Assembly: GCA_025765595.1 (NCBI GenBank)
Contig: JAIVFH010000188.1
Location: 1-53,833 of the forward strand
Reading direction: 5' to 3'
DNA from: Obelidium mucronatum
Lineage: Eukaryota; Chytridiomycota; Chytridiomycetes; Chytridiales; Chytriomycetaceae
Length of the DNA stretch: 53,833 bases
The position numbers were made by a program, and so were the translations under genes. Positions 1 through 11,195 of this stretch are shown one piece after another. Position 1 is the stretch's first letter, and each line of letters begins with the position of its first letter. Below the pieces are notes generated by a model, which was not told the DNA's origin, ran no database searches, and was given only the letters and a program-made list of their open reading frames with translations.

Positions 1-1019
1 ATGGGCGAACATGAGGCCGAGTACACCTTGGAAGATATTCAGGGAACTACTCAATATGGATATACTGGTAAATATGAAGTTATTGTCTTGATTGGACCCC
101 ACTTTGAATCGTATCGACTAGGTATCAAGTTTTCCGATATTCCGGTCGTAACTCCGGCTGGTGATCAAATTCTTGTGCGTGACTTATCGTTTAAACTGGA
201 TCCTGGAGAACATTTGATGATACTGGGTATGTCAGAACCCGAGAAATGATTGACGGGCTAACTAAGCTCCTTGAATAGCCCAACGGAAGCGGAAAAACAT
301 CGATTGCTCGTATTCTCTCTGGTCTTTGGCCGCATTTCACAGGCGATCTCGCTCGCCCGGCATCACCTCTCGAAATCATGTACATCCCACAAAGACCTTA
401 CCTCCCCATTGGAACGCTGCGTCAACAAATCATTTATCCTCACACAATCCAAGAGTTCCAAGATTCAAATAGGACCGATGAAGATCTCTTTCGAATTCTC
501 CAATACCGTCTATCTGGACTATATTCCAGGTCGCGAAGGCGGGTCTCGACAGCATCAAGGAATGGAAAAGACGTTTTCAGTGGTGGAGAAAAGCAGAGAA
601 TGCAACTCGCGCGCATGTTTTACCATTCCCCCCGTTTCGTTGTCCTTGACGAGGCGACATCTGCTGTGAGTGGAGATGTTGAAGCCCTTCTGTACACCCA
701 CGCAAAGGAAGCGGGAATGACTGTGATTTCGATATCTCATCGCCCGACTCTATTCAAATACCATTCTTACTTATTAAGACTTGGCGAAGGTCCACAAGGA
801 GATGAATGGTTCTTTGAGAAAATCAGTGGAGAAGGTGCTGACCACTCAAAGCTGATTCAAAGTGTTGAGAATGAAATTCGAAAGTTGGAAGGGCAGTTGG
901 CTGGGACAGACCTTTTAAGGAAGCGATTGAATGAGATCAATGCGGAATTGCAAATTTCATCCACTGGAGGTGCTGGGTTGGAAGGAGAGATGAAGCATGC
1001 AAAAAGAACCTTGATTTAA
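1..1019 (+). CDS. Peroxisomal ABC half-transporter (ABCD/Pxa-type), C-terminal nucleotide-binding part, 5' end off the window
   Basis: This is the ATP-binding cassette of an ABCD-family transporter, a family that imports fatty acyl-CoA into peroxisomes. Seen: the lead-in PVVTPAGD, Walker A PNGSGKT in the exon from 279, the PQRPYLPIGTLR stretch typical of ABCD, signature FSGGEKQR (about 576-600), Walker B VVLDEATSA and the SISHRP H-loop. The transmembrane half lies upstream of base 1. A GT-AG intron around 227-278 removes in-frame junk, but the junction as read does not keep the Walker A frame. Between about 501 and 570 the family-like residues move through all three frames and return to the first. 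These are probably sequencing indels; a decaying copy is the alternative. Family assignment is confident; Pxa1 versus Pxa2 type is not decided. Confidence 0.85.
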
Positions 1020-1076
1020 CCAGGTTTTTACTTTTGAGTTTCAATTAAAGAGAAATACTTTTTATTTTATCGAACA

Positions 1077-1845
1077 ATGAGCAAACGAGACAGTATTCTT
1101 GACAACGCACGAAACATGCGCACAAGTCTTTACGGCGACCCTGAAGCTTCCTTAAAACCACGGCGTAGTATCGTAGCAGGAGAAACGCGAACAATGAGTA
1201 CTCTTCAAGACCTGGAATCAAGTGCCATACCACTTGAAATACCAACGCGTACCTCTATTTCGTCTCAACCGAAAGCAATGGAGCTTCACGAAATGCTTCT
1301 AGGCGAGCAAAAGAAGCTCATGAATAGACGCAACACCCAACTCTTGATTGTGGATCAAGTGCAAGCTGAAATCAGGCGAAAGAATCGCATCTTGGCTGCC
1401 GAAGAGTTTTCTTATCTCTTGCATAATTCACGGAATACGCATCTGGGTGTGACAAATATCATGTTGTTGGAGCATGTGGAAGATATTGTGAAGGAGAAGA
1501 AATGGTTGCAACATCAGTTTGACTGAAAGCATTTTTTTAAAAACACAAACCATTACAATTAGGGTCAGTGATTTGAAAGAGAAGGAGCGAATTGGAAAAC
1601 TGGTTGCAGAACTTGAGGTCAAGGAATCTCACAGTGTCCTTGAATGCCAAAAGCTCGCAATGGAGCGACAGGCGAAGGAAAAAGACCTAGATAATATGAA
1701 AAAACGAAGAGAAACGGTGAATTTCCAATTAATTTGGCATCGCGCGCTTAATCCGGTATATTTTTTAAATCCAGGCTTTGAAGTTAGTTTCAGACTTATT
1801 GACGCTCCAAAAACAATTGGAGGAATTCCAAATCAGCAGTTATAA
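1077..1845 (+). CDS. Small coiled-coil protein of unknown function
   Basis: About 240 aa. Exon 1 is 1077-1516 and exon 2 is 1563-1845. The 46-nt intron (1517-1562) starts GTTTGA, ends TTAG, and joins the two exons in frame through a CAG codon. The N-terminus is Ser/Arg-rich. From about residue 60 the protein is charged and heptad-like (LHEMLLGEQKKL, IVKEKKWLQHQ, then DLKEKERIGKLVAELEVKE), which indicates a coiled coil. I do not recognise a family. The start lies only 58 bases after the upstream transporter stop, so 3' and 5' untranslated regions must be very short. The last 40 residues lose coil character, and the 3' end could be mis-modelled. Confidence 0.6.
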
Positions 1846-1967
1846 TCCTTTACAAGACGCGTTTCCTTCAGCAATAAATCCCTGAAACTGTGTTGATTGT
1901 TCCACGTTGTTCCTTTGTTTCACCTCGAAAAAAAAAACAAAAACCATATATCAAATACAACCAAAAA

Positions 1968-2980
1968 ATGGCTCCAGTATTGAGAAACCGGAAACCTGAA
2001 AAAGTCGATGAAGTTGCAAAGAACTCCCATGAACTGGCGAAAGGGGTCAACACGGACGATCCAGATGCCGTCGTACGTGTCATTGTTTTCAGCCCCCCCT
2101 GCCTTGTAACGGTGCATTACTCATCAACGCTTCCAATCTCAGATCAACTATCTGGAACATTTCGCAAAGATTGAAAGTGTTCATAAGGGACGAATGATTG
2201 GCGTTGATTCAGAAGGTTTGTTCTTGTTATGAGCGTAATCTGCACGAACTGACGTCATCCCACAAACACACTCCGAAAAAAGGCTTTGATTTACTTTACA
2301 TGATCCATGGAGACTCAAAGAAAAGGGAGGTTCGTGTTCTATTCAAGCAGCCCGTGTCAACCGTCGATGAAGCGAAACAAGAATTGAAAGCGATGGCGAA
2401 AGAAGCTCACAAAGTTCTGCATTTCGTGAGTATCAAATATGATTAATACGCTTCTATTGTTAATTTATTGATGTCATGTACTCAGGATATCGACAAGTCG
2501 TATGTCAGTCCAAACGCCAAGAAGCACATTGACTGGCACATGCCCAAAACCAAGACATTTGCTTTCATGACAGTCGTATGGACCACTGTATTACTGGCCG
2601 TTCACCTTGAAGACGAGCAATTACCCCACTCTACTCTTGTAAACGCTCGTCATATGGCTGGCGGTCAAGATATTTTTGAAAAGATTCTCTTTGGAATGTT
2701 CATTATGCACGTTGTAGAGTCTTTTGTGGCACTTGGATTGTGTCTATACGCCCATGTTCCCGTGAAAGCGACCCTGTTCTGGTTGCCTACTGTATTTGTT
2801 TTTGGTATTCCGTCGCTGCAAGACTGTCTCAAGGTTGCTGTTCGTTATGCTATGCACAGAGATCCTGTTACTTTTGGTATTCCCAAGAATGTGTTGAATG
2901 GTCATTACATGAAGTATCGCAGGATTATCACGGATAAGGATTTGGGGTTGAATGAGGACGGGACCTTCAAGGACGAATAA
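1968..2980 (+). CDS. DUF2470-domain integral membrane protein
   Basis: 271 aa from four exons: 1968-2072, 2143-2215, 2283-2425 and 2486-2980. All three introns (70, 67, 60 nt) are GT-AG and phase-consistent; the second has a CTGAC branch site. The N-terminal part (NYLEHFAKI, then MIGVDSEGFDL) resembles DUF2470, a haem-utilisation-like fold. It is followed by two or three hydrophobic helices (about residues 130-215) in a C-terminal region resembling the fungal DUF4499 membrane domain. Both domain names are given from memory of fungal proteins with this order. Function is unknown. A short A-rich leader precedes the ATG, and AATAAA-type sequence lies near 3033-3040. Confidence 0.75.
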
Positions 2981-3161
2981 CTGCCTTCCTTTTCCGTTTC
3001 TCTTTTCTTTCTTTTTTCGGGACATACAATCATTAATAAAAACCTCTGGGTTCATTTTTTTAATCATGTCTGTGCTCTCTGTTTTTTTTTGTCAGAGCTT
3101 GCTTTTCTGGGTGGCATGAAATTTCTCACCTCGAAACACCTTCAATACCAACATCGACAAC

Positions 3162-5299
3162 ATGTCTTCCGCCGCTGTTCCCCAAAAACTTCAAAGTCTT
3201 GGTGCACATCGCTTTATTGGAAACATTTCTCTTGCGACTTCTGCCTCAGATATCTTTGCACACGTGCGGGAGATGATGGAGGCTGGGACTGCTTTGACCA
3301 AACTCAAAGACTCTTTTGCCCGCCAGAGTCGACAAGTCAAAGAAGATGGAGTAACAAAAGATACGGCTGCTGAACAGAGGCTGATTCTCAGCTATATACT
3401 CGAGGGCGTTGCACAGGGAGAACTGAGTGATCGCGCTAAGCGAATGGAAAGCTTTGCTGCTCTTGAAGATGGCGGATATCATGACAGTGTGATGAACTCA
3501 AGGTATGCTGCTTCTTCTTCAAGTCCCATGACGTCATATTGACTCCGGGGTTCGTTTGGGTGGCAGGTGGGCTATAACATCCGGCCCGCTGATTCCATTT
3601 CTCAACAAAATCAAAGTGGAGCTGGAAACTGAACGCGGGCTATACAAAAGCTTTCTTGATATCCTGACCGAGTACAGCTCCGGAGGGTATGTCCGTTTTC
3701 CCCAAATCGAATCTTCAGGTGCTTATCTCCACCTGTTGACACAGACTCTCTAATATGATGACGATGGTCGCTGTGTTTGGACTCTTTTATCACCGCCATG
3801 GGTTATTGTCGGAACTATGCGGCCATGTTCTCTTGCTTTCAGACATTCCAAGAAGCTTCCCAATATCAAAGGATATCCACTTTGCGAAAGTTAAAATGCC
3901 ACCAAAGAAGCAATCCTTGCATCAGATGGAAGCTTGTCGCTTAAAAGTAGCTGTAAACGCACTACCGTCGTTTTACCCGAACGGGATTCATTCTATTCCG
4001 CTGACGTCCGTTTCCCGCCTCAAAAAAGTGACAAACACGACCAAACCATCAATTCCGGCACGAAACGGCTCTTCTACAGCAATGAGTAGCAGTAGTAGCG
4101 GCAACAGCAATAGCAACTCCAACACGAGCCGCAACTTCACGCTTCTCAATGAAGCAAATATTTTATCAAAACCCAGACGCAAAGGTTCATCATCGTCTGT
4201 TCCAGCTAGCAATTCGTCAATTGGAGATTCCATTGACGGGAGCGATACATCCATTGTAAATACGATACCCATCCGAAAGACTCGCTTAAACAGCAGCAAT
4301 ACGACCGGCTCAATTTGTTCCGACAGTACTGGTTCCGAATGTAAATCGGATTTACCATCTCGGACACGAAAGATAACTGTTGTTCCTGTCGCTGTCATCA
4401 ATCCAGCTACTATCTCCTTCAGTGACCACATCCTGATTCCATCGCCTGAAGCGACTTCCGAAGTACGTCAGCGAGATGAAGTCACTGTTGCCGCACAAAC
4501 CTGGATACAAGACTCAAACACTCCTTTACCTCGCCACTCCCCTACCACCACTTCAGCGCAGTCTAGCACAGCCTATGTTGTGAAGGAAGTTTCCTCCACA
4601 TCCACTGCAGCTGCAACTCCAAAAAAGAAGGTCGCGAAAGTGTTTCAAACTCCAACGAACCCAAGTTCGATGTTCGAACCGTCTGTTCAGCTACCAACTA
4701 CAGCAGATCCCAATGATCCCCCTTTCACCAAAGAAGGCCGCTTAAACGCTGGATACATCATGAATGCTTTATTGAACCACCAATTCGCAGAACACTTTCG
4801 TGATCCCAAAAAGCCCGATAACTCCTCCACAGAGCACCCAACCACCACCAGCAGTTCTCTATCTCCGTCATCTTCAACTCTATCTACAATCACCGACACT
4901 GATTCCACAACGTCCGCAGACGTCACCGGGGCGGACACAACTGAATCTCCACCCAAAACCATCACAAGTATACCACAGCACTTCAATTTTTCTCGTATGG
5001 CTGAGCGGCTTAAACAAGGGGGATATTCATCCCACCTAGCGTTCCGGCGAGATTTCGATGGGATCATAAAGTTCTGTCGCGAAAAGAATTCTTTTCTTCA
5101 GTCTATGCAACGACTCGACCCAGAAGCACTGGAAGAGTTGGAGTTTGAATTCATGGCGACAGATCGGTTGGAAAAGTATTTTATGAACGAGTGGACTTAC
5201 TTTTTTCCTGAATTGTCGGGGAAGCGAAGAGGGAGGACAAGTGTTGCCGCTATGGGTGTTGATTTGCAGAAGGAGAGTGCCAAGAAGGTGAAACGTTAG
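3162..5299 (+). CDS. Chromatin-type protein with Sin3-like PAH domain and C-terminal bromodomain
   Basis: 671 aa from three exons: 3162-3502, 3567-3686 and 3745-5299, with introns of 64 and 58 nt that keep frame. After splicing, residues about 120-190 read as a paired amphipathic helix of the Sin3 type (PFLNKIKVELETERGLYKSF, then an LFYHRHGLL-like fourth helix). Residues about 220-500 are low-complexity Ser/Thr/Asn. The C-terminus resembles a bromodomain: helix Z IMNALLNHQFAEHF, a roughly 60-residue Ser/Thr insert, then FNFSRMAERLKQGGYSSH and FRRDFDGIIKFCREKN. The bromodomain Asn-containing BC loop is present in form (FCREKN). The role is probably histone-acetylation reading within a deacetylase-linked complex; this is inferred only from the domains. 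Confidence 0.7.
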
Positions 5300-5387
5300 A
5301 TTTTGAGGATGCTGCGCGCCTCTCTGAAGTTGAGACTAAACTACTCTAAATAAAAGTGCACACACGCCATTTTGCAACTTTATTAAA

Positions 5388-7717
5388 ATGAGCGCCTTCT
5401 TTGTCAAGCACGACAGCAACCCGCCCTTCGAGATCAAGACGCACTTCGACGCACTCGGCGTGCCGCGCGCCGATCCGCTGACTAACGTCGCCCAAGCAGT
5501 TGGCGCCGTCAAGCAGACGCTGTCTGCGGGGCTCGCGCCGTTCGATGTCAACCAGCTCAGCCTCCGCTTGCCCCTGGCCGTCGCGCGACCATCGAGCGGC
5601 CTCAGCGTCGCATGTTTCTTGTCCGAGGAAAACGAATCCGATGCGACGCTCGACCCGGGCTGTGCGCTGTCGGCGCTGCTCGCTCTCGATGTCGGCGTGT
5701 CGTCTAAAAGACCGCTGCGACTTGTCGTCAATTCAAATAATAACCGTGAGTGTGTGCGTGGTTGACACAGTGAAACAAACTGTTCTACCAGAGACCCACT
5801 CTCTCTAGCTATTCAAACGACCTCACCGCCATCCAGAGATGCGAGTAGCTCTTTTCTATTGGCTGCTTCAACAAGGACCTCAAAGAAGCAGCGTACCACT
5901 GATCTCAAAGAAGTGGAAATCAAAAAGAAATGGACTGTCAATGGAACAATCAGGCCCAACGATATCGCAGGATTTTTTATGTAAATCCGTTGGATAACGA
6001 AGAAACCATCGTTTCCCTGCAGAAGATAGTAAAAGGACAATTTTTGATGCTGGTGGGTGCTCGGGCATCTGGAAAGTCGACCCGCTTTTCGCAGCTGTGC
6101 CTGGCTCTCAAGACAGAAGGCTTGAATTGTATTTTGTGAGTCCATATTCGAACAATTGTGCTTCTGTCTGATAACGCCTTGCTTGGACGCAGTGTCACCC
6201 TTGAGCTTGTCAGTCTCAATGGTTGTACTTCCGATTTCTGGAGAAGTTTGGCAATCCAATGTCAAAAGTACTATCGACACATCCCGCAAAGTATCAGTTC
6301 AGGACCAGAATTTGCCGCCTTGTTTTCTGCGCAGCTTTGGGACAAACCAGTCGTCCTATTGATTGATGAATTTGACAAGTTGGATGATGCGAGTGAAGAA
6401 ATTAGGGAAGATTGTTTAAACACCTTCAGGGGAATCAGAAATGCTGGCGATTCAACGACAGCAATTCGCAGTATTTCCGTCTGTGGTACATTTAGCATTT
6501 GTCGTTTAAACACTCAAGCGCAGAAGACATCTCCATTTAATATCTCTGAATGCGTGGCAAACCCATATTTCACAGAGGAGCAAACCAAATCGCTTTACGA
6601 TGAATACGCGGTTAGTGAGGGAATTACGTTAGATGATCGTATAGTCAAAGATATACATTGGAAATCGGCTGGGTATGGATACTGTAATTTTAATTGATAA
6701 ATGTTTTAAATCGTTCCCAGACACCCTGGAATGGTTTGTCTCTGTGGAAAGGCAATTGCCGAGAACCTTAGATCCAAAGTGGATATTTCCACAAGAACTC
6801 TTTCCTACGAAGCCTGGCAGACCTTTTGCTCATCAAATCTAAATTATTGCATCGGTGAATATTCAACTTTCAGAAGAATGGTTGCGTCGCTCACTACCCC
6901 AAAAGCGCGCAACTCCGTCGACTTATTGAGATCTTGGTTCATTGGATATTTGGAGGATGTTTGGATCGCGGATGGTGATGTAGCATTGGCGGATTTCCTC
7001 ACAGCCGAGGGTGTGCTCCTGTCTTGCAATGCCGAAAATACCTATCGTATGGCGTCGCCTCTGATTGATAGTTACATTCGACGCGCCATACGGCGACAAT
7101 ATCCTCTCTGTCCATCTGGCTTTGTTCCCAAGCAAGGCAGCAGTAAACGTGTCGATGTGTTACAACTCTTGCGAGAAGCCTTGAAATTCTTTGATCCGGA
7201 TCTGATTCGGCTGGCTCACGAGCGGTCATATAAGCCTGGTATTGTTGGAAACCATCGTAACACGCAGGTACCACGAGAGAGTGTTTATGACACGGAATTG
7301 ATGCGAATCTTGTCAAACTGGCTTACGCCGTTGCATGGTTACACTGTAACCGGACAGTGGCATTTGAAGGAAGATAGAAACCACAAGTATTGTGATATTG
7401 TTGTCAAGTCTATTGAACGCACTGTTGTCTTTGAACTGTTAGCAACTGGTGGGACTCGTTTCATTGAAAGTCACATCAGCAAAACCCCAGACTATAAGAG
7501 ACTTGTCTTGGCCGATGAAGCTTGGGTGATTCACTTTTCGCGCGATCCTAACGTGCTGGATGCCCCAGTATGGCAGAGCGTTGAGCAGTTGAACGATGGA
7601 GTAAATGTGGTACATATTTGGCACAATGCAGAGTTTACCAAAGGTCAAATGAGTGCCTCTTGGATGGACGAAGATGGACTTATTCAAACGATTGTCAAAG
7701 AACCATTGGTACTCTGA
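5388..7717 (+). CDS. Crinkler (CRN)-type protein: ubiquitin-like header, P-loop NTPase, restriction-endonuclease-fold C-terminus
   Basis: About 720 aa from exons 5388-5745, 5809-6135, 6193-6672 and 6721-7717 (introns 63, 57, 48 nt). The N-terminal 118 residues resemble the ubiquitin-like CRN header and end in PLRLVV. Next comes a P-loop ATPase: Walker A GARASGKSTR, Walker B VVLLIDEFDKLDD, a sensor-like SISVCGTFSI and a GHPGMV helix, as in CRN/STAND ATPases. The C-terminal domain has YDTELMRIL, a KYCDIVV strand, VFELLATGG and ESHISK, matching the PD-(D/E)XK fold of CRN effectors. One base is missing from the T run at 5973-5978; restoring it joins header and ATPase. The header exon is far more GC-rich than the rest. 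No secretion signal is visible. CRNs act in host nuclei in known pathogens; whether this one does is unknown. Confidence 0.8.
5973..5978 (+). other. Single-base frame break in the CRN gene (T6 run)
   Basis: The header frame runs into ATG-TAA directly after this run of six T. With seven T the frame continues into the FYVNPLDN segment and the Walker A motif. No GT-AG intron explains the shift. A homopolymer sequencing error is the simplest reading. Confidence 0.7.
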
Positions 7718-7766
7718 AAAACATACCACAAGGATGAGGTTCTTTATTATTTTAATACAAACACTA

Positions 7767-8849
7767 TTACATATCCATCAAAACCTTCCAAAAGAGCATT
7801 AAAACCATGAGGTAAGTTGCAAAGAGTGCAAGGTTAAGTAGCATGTGCCGAAAATAGCGGACTTCCAAAGCTGGTCTCGCAAAGTCACGGTATTCGTCAA
7901 TGTCAAGTGGCTCAGGTTGGTCGTTCAACCCAACTGGATTTTGACGCGTGCTATAAATTCTCCAATCTTCAAGGAGATTGGCCAGAAGCATTGGTACCAC
8001 ATAACGACGGGGTACATACTGCAGTGGAATATTACGCCCAGATGTTGATGGAGCAAAAGGCTGTTTGTCGGCTAACTCTCGAGCGCGAATGCAAAATGGA
8101 TGCATGCAGTCTTTGACTGTGTCAGGCGGGTTCATAAGCGCCACCAGATCATCGAGCTGCTCATCGTCGGGAAAGTGACTCCGCGCCGCCGCGCACCCCG
8201 CCTTCAAGTGCGCGTTCAAGCCCGACCGAGCGCCCACCCACGCGCACGCATTCTCGACGCGTCCAAACGGACACAGCACGTGCAGCGCGTCCAGCCGCGC
8301 CTGCAGCGCCCCCACACGCGCGCCCGCGCAGTCCAGCGCCGCCTCGCTCGCCAGCGGCGCGCGGCAGAACGGACACGTGGGCGTCCGCCGCAGGTCCGCC
8401 GCGTGCCGCGTCCAGCGGTGCACACACGCCGCACACACAAGCGCGCCGCAGCAGCGCGTCGCGCCGACGCGCCGGAACACGGTCACGCACAGCGGGCAGT
8501 GCAGCTCGCCCGCAAACCCGCACACGGTTGCGGCGCGCGGGCTTGGCGGGCTTGTGTGATTACCCGACGGGCTTGTGAGGGCGTCCGCCGCGTCGTCAAG
8601 CCTCCACGCGCAGCCGCACGGGTCGGCGTGCGCGTACTCAAAATCAAACTCGAACGCGTAGGCGCCGGCGGCGTATGTGTGGAGGCTCAGGGACGCTGAG
8701 GGCAGGGCATCGCGGGCCAGTGTGGGATTCGCGAGGGGAACCGGTTGCACGGGGATGGACTCTAAGATGCGGCTTTGTCTTAGTCGCTCGCGCTGCTGGT
8801 GGGAATGTGCGCGCAGCTGCTGGAGCACTAGCGATGAGGGCGGTATCAT
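7767..8849 (-). CDS. RING-finger E3-like protein with TRAF-type zinc finger and C-terminal membrane anchor
   Basis: 360 aa, intronless, starting at the first ATG that precedes MIPPSSLVLQQ. A RING-type cluster is visible: CPLC, then CCGALVCAACVHRW and CPFCRAPL. It is followed by a second Cys/His cluster (CPFGRVENACAW, later H and C) like a TRAF-type zinc finger. The C-terminus holds a hydrophobic helix (LLNLALFATYLMVLMLFW) close to the stop, so the protein is probably tail-anchored with the RING facing the cytosol. It is likely a membrane-bound ubiquitin ligase; substrate unknown. The middle (8150-8650) is exceptionally GC-rich and Ala/Arg-rich, unlike both ends. It converges on the CRN gene with 49 bases between stops. 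Confidence 0.75.
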   Translation of the reverse strand: MIPPSSLVLQQLRAHSHQQRERLRQSRILESIPVQPVPLANPTLARDALPSASLSLHTYAAGAYAFEFDFEYAHADPCGCAWRLDDAADALTSPSGNHTSPPSPRAATVCGFAGELHCPLCVTVFRRVGATRCCGALVCAACVHRWTRHAADLRRTPTCPFCRAPLASEAALDCAGARVGALQARLDALHVLCPFGRVENACAWVGARSGLNAHLKAGCAAARSHFPDDEQLDDLVALMNPPDTVKDCMHPFCIRARELADKQPFAPSTSGRNIPLQYVPRRYVVPMLLANLLEDWRIYSTRQNPVGLNDQPEPLDIDEYRDFARPALEVRYFRHMLLNLALFATYLMVLMLFWKVLMDM

Positions 8850-9169
8850 TGCATGGACAATTCCAAGTGCTTGACCAATAGAAGAAATGAAGACATCACC
8901 AACCAATCTGACATTTATTATGATAATTAACATGTGTTTGTTTATTGCGTTGGAACAGCTGCCAAGGCCTCCATAAACCGAACCAACAGAAACATTACAA
9001 GGCAAACAACAAGAGCCCCTCCAATGCGGATTAAAAAAGACGGCGTGTGAGTCAACGAGTGCGGGCGATGATGGCTATGGTTGTGGCTTTGGCCATGGTT
9101 GGTTTTTGGCAGCATTGTCTTCAACCGCTGACAATGAACTGAAGCAACAATGCAGAGCTTCTCCCAAAA

Positions 9170-11195
9170 ATGATATTCTCCCTCTTCCTCGCCACTGTAT
9201 CTATAATAGTCCAAGCGCTAACTGTACACTCTTGTGAAGATGCAGCTGACTTTGAAACTGTTTGTGTCTCCGAAACGTCTTTCAATTCCTGTTTTGGGAA
9301 AGGTAAATAACTGCATAATCTGGAGATATCTCAACATTAATAAATTGAAATCAAGATATAAGTTCAGTGGCAAATCAAGCGTGTCCCTCAGGTTATGTTT
9401 GTTGTGTAGGAGTGAATGAAGCCTGTGTTCCGCGAGAATATTGTCTATCGCCGCTGGTGCAACAAGATAAAAATCAAAAACCCGACTTTCAAGCGAAAAG
9501 AGACACAAAATTGGCCTCCCTTGGGCTTGCTAAACTTGTGAATCAATTGAATCTCAAATTGGCGCCATTAATTGAAGATGCAAAGAAAAAGGCATCAACC
9601 ACAACCACATCCAGTACATCCACAACTAGCACAAAAACTTCAACGGTTTGTATATACAACAGAATAATCTTTAAAATATCTTCATCTGACCACAAGATAG
9701 ACTTCAACCACTTCAACTGAAACCTCGTCTACAACAACTTCAAGCACAACGACATCAACTGATACGACATCAACAACAACGAGCTCTTTAACTACATCAA
9801 CATCGACAACAACAACTACTACTTCGACATCAACAACAACAACGACAACGACAACCACCACAACCACGACCTCAACCACTAAAACTACCACTACAACAAC
9901 AAGATCGATCAACATCCCCGACTCTCACCCGAACCCATTGACCAAAACCATTGCAACATACTTTGCAGCGTCCACAAGCATCCCCAAAAACATCCCCGTC
10001 GACCAAACCCCACAATTCATCACGCTTACGCTGGACGATGGCGTTCAACCGCGCACGATTGAAGCGTTTATGCCGATTCAAGTGAATGCTACAAATCCCA
10101 ATGGATGCACTGCTCCAGTTACATTCTTTGCGTCGAATGATTACTCAGACTATTTTAGTATAACGCAAATGTACGCGAATGGGAGTGAGATCGCGGTTCA
10201 TACGATGGATCATATAAGTTACGTTCGTTTGTTTTTAATTGTTTTATCCATGTGTTTTTCTCACAACGAGATTGCTTGAAAAAAAACAGATTTAGCCCAA
10301 AACGAAGGCCACGCAACCGCCCAAATCTCCAGCAGCTACCACGCAACCCGAGTCCTCTCCGGAATCCCACGCGAACAACTAATAGGATTCCGCCACCCGT
10401 TCCTCAGCTTCTCACCAGCCACATTCCAATCAATCTACAACCTCAAAAGTTTTGTCTATGAAAGCTCTGTGGCCGTGAACCCCATCACGAATCCGTACTG
10501 GCCACACACGTTGGATAAAGGGATCCCCTATGCGAGTACAAATTGCGCCCATTGTCAGCAGAATCAGGGGTATGTGTTTCCTGGGTTATGGGAGATTCCA
10601 ATGTATGCGTTGATGACTTCGGCGCCGACTCCGCAGGTCTGGACTTCCAGTTGAGTGTCTTTTTTTTCATGTCCGCTCACTTGACGACTCCGTTCCGCCA
10701 AAAAAGCTGGCCAACTTATTATTTTTATAATTTTTTTTTTATACTACAACTACGTACAACGCACACACAGTGGATCCACTCAACGACAATGACTTTTTGG
10801 AAAACCTGAAAACATCCTTCAAAATCCATTACACCAAGAAACTCCCCTTTGGCCTCTACCAACACGCTGGAAACTACCTCCCCACATGGCCATCCACAGC
10901 TGCCCCGAAACGATTCGCGATCCTCATGAATTTCATAATCTGGGTGAAACAAAATTATAAAGACGTTTGGTATGTAACCAATATCCAGTTGTTGCAGTGG
11001 ATATCGAATCCAGTGCCTGTTTCGAAAATGGGAGAGTTTATGGGGGCAGGGAATTCGTGTGGAACGAAATCGATGGCGAGTTTGTGTCCGAGTGTCAAGA
11101 GTTGTAATGTTGGAGGCAAGAGTTTCAAGAGTTGTAATGGGTGTCCGACAGCTCCTCCGAGTTCATCAGATCCGTTACCGGGAATGACATCTTGA
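9170..11195 (+). CDS. Secreted polysaccharide deacetylase (chitin-deacetylase-like, CE4) with Thr-rich linker
   Basis: 570 aa from exons 9170-9302, 9368-9645, 9701-10217, 10290-10649 and 10771-11195; all phases agree. It opens with a signal peptide (MIFSLFLATVSIIVQAL). A small Cys-rich module follows (CPSGYVCCVGVNEACVPREY), possibly chitin-binding. Then comes a Thr/Ser linker of about 80 residues, and a NodB-like domain: motif 1 ITLTLDDG, motif 2 HTMDH, motif 3 FRHPFLSF. These keep the Asp pair and both His of the usual TFDDG and HS/TxxH sites. The enzyme should remove acetyl groups from chitin or a related glycan in the wall. The fourth intron (121 nt) uses a GTTGAG donor. The C-terminus is Cys-rich and Ser/Pro-rich, without a clear GPI signal. 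Confidence 0.8.
9588..9900 (+). repeat. Thr-codon (ACN) low-complexity tract
   Basis: Repeated ACA/ACC/ACT/ACG and TCA codons, interrupted by intron 9646-9700, encode the Thr/Ser linker of the deacetylase. Such linkers are usually O-mannosylated in fungi. On the opposite strand it gives a spurious Val-rich open frame. Confidence 0.85.

Noticed and set aside
6005..6022. Possible 42-nt intron (GTAAAT...TGCAG) explaining the CRN frame break
   Set aside because: Splicing there gives an immediate stop before the Walker A motif, so a missing T is the better explanation.
8100..8699. Long Arg-rich plus-strand frame over the RING gene
   Set aside because: It has no stop codons only because of high GC; the minus strand has the RING and TRAF-type zinc motifs.
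9682..9915. Minus-strand Val/Asp-rich open frame
   Set aside because: It is the complement of the Thr-codon linker of the deacetylase and crosses its intron; low-complexity shadow.
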